From NCBI GenBank assembly GCA_013349695.1, contig DUZD01000179.1, forward strand, positions 1-8,178: a DNA stretch of 8,178 nt, written 5' to 3'. The stretch's first letter is position 1, and each line of letters starts with the position of its first letter. The translations under genes and the position numbers were made by a program. Below are positions 6,634-8,178 of this stretch, one piece after another. The notes beneath the pieces were generated by a model that was not told the origin of the DNA, did not search any database, and worked only from the letters and a program-made list of their open reading frames with translations. The stretch is from Rhodospirillaceae bacterium (lineage in GTDB: Bacteria > Pseudomonadota > Alphaproteobacteria > Rhodospirillales > 2-02-FULL-58-16).

Positions 6634-7209
6634 CTAACCGCTTGAGCCGCCGTTTCTTGGTGCTCCTGGCCTTGGTGCTCCTGGCCTTGACGCTCCCGGA
6701 TGGCCCCCCAGCACCAGGAGCGAGCGCCCGGCCAAAGCCAGGCCTTGCAGCCCGACCAGGAGGCAGAACACCAGGATCACCGTTTTCAAGAGAAAGAGTC
6801 CCGGCAGGCCACCGATCTCCCGCGCCCCATCGAACCGTTCCCAGGCGGCGGCCACGTAGGGCCAGCTTACCCAGGCCACCATCGCGATGAACGGGATCAG
6901 GAAAAAAATCACCCCGAACAAGTCGGCTATCGCCTTGGAGCGGGCGTTCCTGGACCGGTAAACGGCATCGACACGCAAATGGCCGTCATGGAGCAGCGTA
7001 TAGCCCGCGCCGAGCATGAAGACCAACCCGTGCATCCACGTATAGGCCTCCCGCAACCAAATAAATTCGACGCCGAACACGTGACGAAGAACGGCGGCGG
7101 CGGCGACGTTGAGGGCCATCAGCAAAATCAGCCAGGCGACCGCCCGTCCAATGCGCTCGTTAAGCCAATCCAGTCCCAGCACGACGGTCGAAATAGACTT
7201 CACCGGCAA
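6634..7209 (-). CDS. TRAP transporter small permease subunit (DctQ type)
   Basis: The four-helix membrane subunit that pairs with DctM and supports docking of the substrate-binding protein. About 191 residues with four hydrophobic segments: AVAWLILLMALNVAAAAVL, then WMHGLVFMLGAGYTLL, VIFFLIPFIAMVAWVSW, and LFLLKTVILVFCLLVGLQGLAL. The DctQ hallmark DGHLRVDAVY follows the second segment. Only non-ATG starts are in frame: TTG 7215, TTG 7209 and GTG 7203. I chose TTG 7209 because AAGGG lies 8 nt upstream; GTG 7203 with GGGG 6 nt upstream is nearly as good. The C-terminus ends in a Pro/Gly/Ala/Arg tail encoded by short tandem repeats. It is the first gene of the operon with the caspase-DctM fusion 29 bp downstream. 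The transported substrate cannot be deduced. Confidence 0.9.
   Translation of the reverse strand: MPVKSISTVVLGLDWLNERIGRAVAWLILLMALNVAAAAVLRHVFGVEFIWLREAYTWMHGLVFMLGAGYTLLHDGHLRVDAVYRSRNARSKAIADLFGVIFFLIPFIAMVAWVSWPYVAAAWERFDGAREIGGLPGLFLLKTVILVFCLLVGLQGLALAGRSLLVLGGHPGASRPGAPRPGAPRNGGSSG
6657..6701. repeat. 15-bp tandem repeat at the 3' end of the DctQ-type gene
   Basis: TTGGTGCTCCTGGCC occurs twice exactly (6657-6671 and 6672-6686), followed by a diverged third copy, TTGACGCTCCCGGAT (6687-6701). The unit is a multiple of three, so copy changes keep the frame. It encodes the Gly-Ala-Pro-Arg-Pro-like tail of the small permease, which lies past the last membrane segment. Confidence 0.85.
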
Positions 7210-7280
7210 CCCCAATTCCCTTCGCCATCATCGCGCCCATCGGCGGAAAACGCTGCTGTGACGCCTCTGGGCATGGGCAC

Positions 7281-7309
7281 AATATTTTGATAACCAGGCC
7301 CGCTGTCAA
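7281..7309 (-). promoter_or_regulatory. Probable promoter for the TRAP/caspase operon
   Basis: On the minus strand a perfect TTGACA (7309-7304) is followed by a 17-bp spacer and AATATT (7286-7281; 4/6 to TATAAT). Transcription would start near 7274, leaving about 65 nt before the DctQ-type start codon. The exact -35 box and the ideal spacing make this the best promoter-like signal in the window. Confidence 0.45.
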
Positions 7310-7341
7310 TATCGACCCCCCTCCCCTCCTTTCGCCATTGG

Positions 7342-7369
7342 TGGACGGGCGCCGGACGAAGTGTACAAT
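7342..7369 (+). promoter_or_regulatory. Probable promoter for the exported-protein gene
   Basis: TGGACG (7342-7347; 4/6) and TACAAT (7364-7369; 5/6 to TATAAT) are separated by 16 bp. Transcription would start near 7376, about 45 nt before the ATG at 7421. With the minus-strand signal at 7281-7309 it makes a back-to-back promoter region, so a regulator bound here could control both directions. Confidence 0.4.
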
Positions 7370-7384
7370 GGTACCGTGGAATTG

Positions 7385-7402
7385 GCGGCATGGATGGCCC
7401 GG
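7385..7402 (+). repeat. 18-bp direct repeat, upstream copy
   Basis: GCGGCATGGATGGCCCGG occurs here and again exactly at 8091-8108. The upstream copy lies in the leader of the exported-protein gene, between its likely promoter and its ribosome site. The downstream copy is inside the coding end, where it encodes AAWMAR. Read in the frame of the downstream ATG, the upstream copy also spells AAWMAR. Confidence 0.8.
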
Positions 7403-7744
7403 CGGAGTTGGGGAACGATAATGAGGCATTTGCTTGCTATCAAAACTTGGCTTCTTGCTTTCTTTTTATTGGCCCTGGCCGTCCCTTGCTATGAACATGG
7501 CTCGGCCGAAGCGGCCGAATTCGTCGTCTTCGAGGCTCGGCACGGGTCCCTGCGGCCGGGGCAGGTCATCGACGGAAACAGCCGGATCCAGCTAGCCGCC
7601 GGGCAACGCGCCACACTCATTTCGCCGGACGGCATTATGCTCACTCTGGCCGGCCCCTTCGAGGGGCAGGCGGATGACTGGCTGGCGAAAGGCGGCGGCG
7701 GAGTCTTCGATGTCCTGCGAGAACTGGTGACCAAGCGAGCCACT

Positions 7745-7749
7745 GGGGG
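7745..7749 (+). other. Candidate frameshift site (run of five G)
   Basis: The upstream frame is protein-like to here and the downstream frame is protein-like from here on. In the downstream frame a TGA at 7728-7730 blocks extension further upstream, so the switch must lie after 7730. The G run is the only homopolymer longer than four between there and the well-formed PPGPWAVDV sequence. Confidence 0.65.
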
Positions 7750-8090
7750 TCACGCGCAAGCCGGATTTTGGCGAGGGAGCTGGGGAACCCGTCGCGCCGC
7801 CCGGCCCCTGGGCCGTCGACGTGAGCACCGCCGGGGACTGGTGCTACCTGGCGGGGACAACCGTCGTGTTCTGGCATCCCGGCGAGAGAAAGACCAAGCG
7901 GCTTGATATCGCCACGTTGGACCAGTCGTGGAAAGCGAACGGCCAATGGCCCGCGGGCTCGCCGACCTTCGCCGCGCCCCCGGACATGCCTATCGCCGAC
8001 AACGCCATGTTCTGGTTCACCGTTGACGGCAAGGACGAGTTGATCAAGTTTCGTGCCGTTCCCAAGGGCCTGCCGTCCTGGAAGGCGCAA

Positions 8091-8108
8091 GCGGCATGGA
8101 TGGCCCGG
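8091..8108 (+). repeat. 18-bp direct repeat, downstream copy
   Basis: Second exact copy of GCGGCATGGATGGCCCGG (first at 7385-7402), here coding for AAWMAR near the C-terminus of the exported protein. The copies are 706 bp apart and bracket nearly the whole gene. After the stop codon at 8156 the last 22 bases of the window hold nothing identifiable. Confidence 0.8.
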
Positions 8109-8178
8109 AAAAACTGTGTCTTGCAGGCACTGGCGCTACTCGACGAAAAAGATTAACGCCAAAAGCGTCGGGGCGCGG

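Larger units (their letters stand above)
7421..8156 (+). pseudogene. Small exported protein of unknown function, split by a +1 frameshift
   Basis: The ATG at 7421, preceded by GGGGAACGATA, begins a clear signal peptide (RHLLAIKTWLLAFFLLALAV, then a possible Ala-x-Ala cleavage near AEAAE). A mature domain follows with ARHGSLRPGQVIDG, IQLAAGQRATLISPDG and LTLAGPFEG, a short beta-rich pattern I recall from uncharacterised exported alphaproteobacterial proteins and that loosely resembles FecR-type repeats. After about residue 108 this frame turns into Arg/Gly-rich nonsense ending at 7906. The protein-like sequence resumes in the +1 frame as PPGPWAVDVSTAGDWCYLAG and continues to the TAA at 8154-8156. 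Removing one G from the GGGGG run at 7745-7749 joins them into one 244-residue protein. It may be a sequencing error, a real mutation or programmed slippage. Two mature-part cysteines (in DWCYL and KNCVL) could form a disulfide. Function unknown; divergent from the TRAP/caspase operon. Confidence 0.75.

Noticed and set aside
7160..7429. 89-codon minus-strand frame over the start of the DctQ-type gene, with ATG codons near the DctQ start
   Set aside because: Out of frame with DctQ and without protein-like composition. The ATGs look attractive as starts but lead to a stop after about 25 codons.
1..8178. CRISPR arrays, tRNA or rRNA genes, insertion sequences, riboswitches
   Set aside because: No regularly spaced repeats, no cloverleaf or rRNA-like stretches, no transposase motifs, and no recognisable aptamer core were seen on either strand.

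Overview
The window looks like chromosomal DNA from a GC-rich alphaproteobacterium, probably Rhodospirillales-like. The clues are the GC-rich coding sequence, the protein flavour, and an intergenic palindrome (near 192-212) of the 'CATTGCCGGG-cttga-CCCGGCAA' kind that is scattered through alphaproteobacterial genomes. This placement is an inference from composition and family resemblance.

Left part (1-2700): two housekeeping genes on the minus strand, cimA (citramalate synthase, isoleucine pathway) followed after 24 bp by trmJ (tRNA 2'-O-methyltransferase). About 250 bp of AT-richer non-coding DNA follows, with two hairpins but no convincing gene. CimA most likely starts at a GTG (2673) inside the longest reading frame.

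Middle (2700-3510): a short promoter region, a small single-domain cupin gene on the plus strand, and a convergent AhpD/carboxymuconolactone-decarboxylase-like gene on the minus strand.

Right part (3510-7215, minus strand): the most unusual locus. A TRAP-transporter small permease (DctQ type) is followed by one uninterrupted 1001-codon gene. That gene joins a signal peptide, a caspase-like (peptidase C14) domain with an intact His/Cys dyad, an SH3b-like domain and a complete TRAP large permease (DctM, mannitol/chloroaromatic-type sequence). A caspase-like protease built onto the periplasmic end of a secondary transporter is not an arrangement I know of, and it is the best candidate here for an undescribed system. 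The AhpD-like gene lies 90 bp downstream on the same strand. No TRAP substrate-binding protein (DctP/TAXI) is encoded in the window.

Far right (7216-8178): a divergent promoter region, then a plus-strand gene for a small exported protein. It is split by a +1 frameshift at a run of five G; removing one G restores a single 244-codon frame. An exact 18-bp repeat lies just upstream of this gene and again inside its 3' end. The exported protein and the caspase-TRAP fusion share an identical 13-nt sequence before their start codons.

Reading of the locus (inference): DctQ and the fusion would form a TRAP membrane complex carrying a periplasmic caspase-like protease. The protease could act on the transporter, its binding protein or another envelope protein, and the divergent exported protein is a candidate partner. 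Nothing in the sequence identifies the transported substrate or the protease target.
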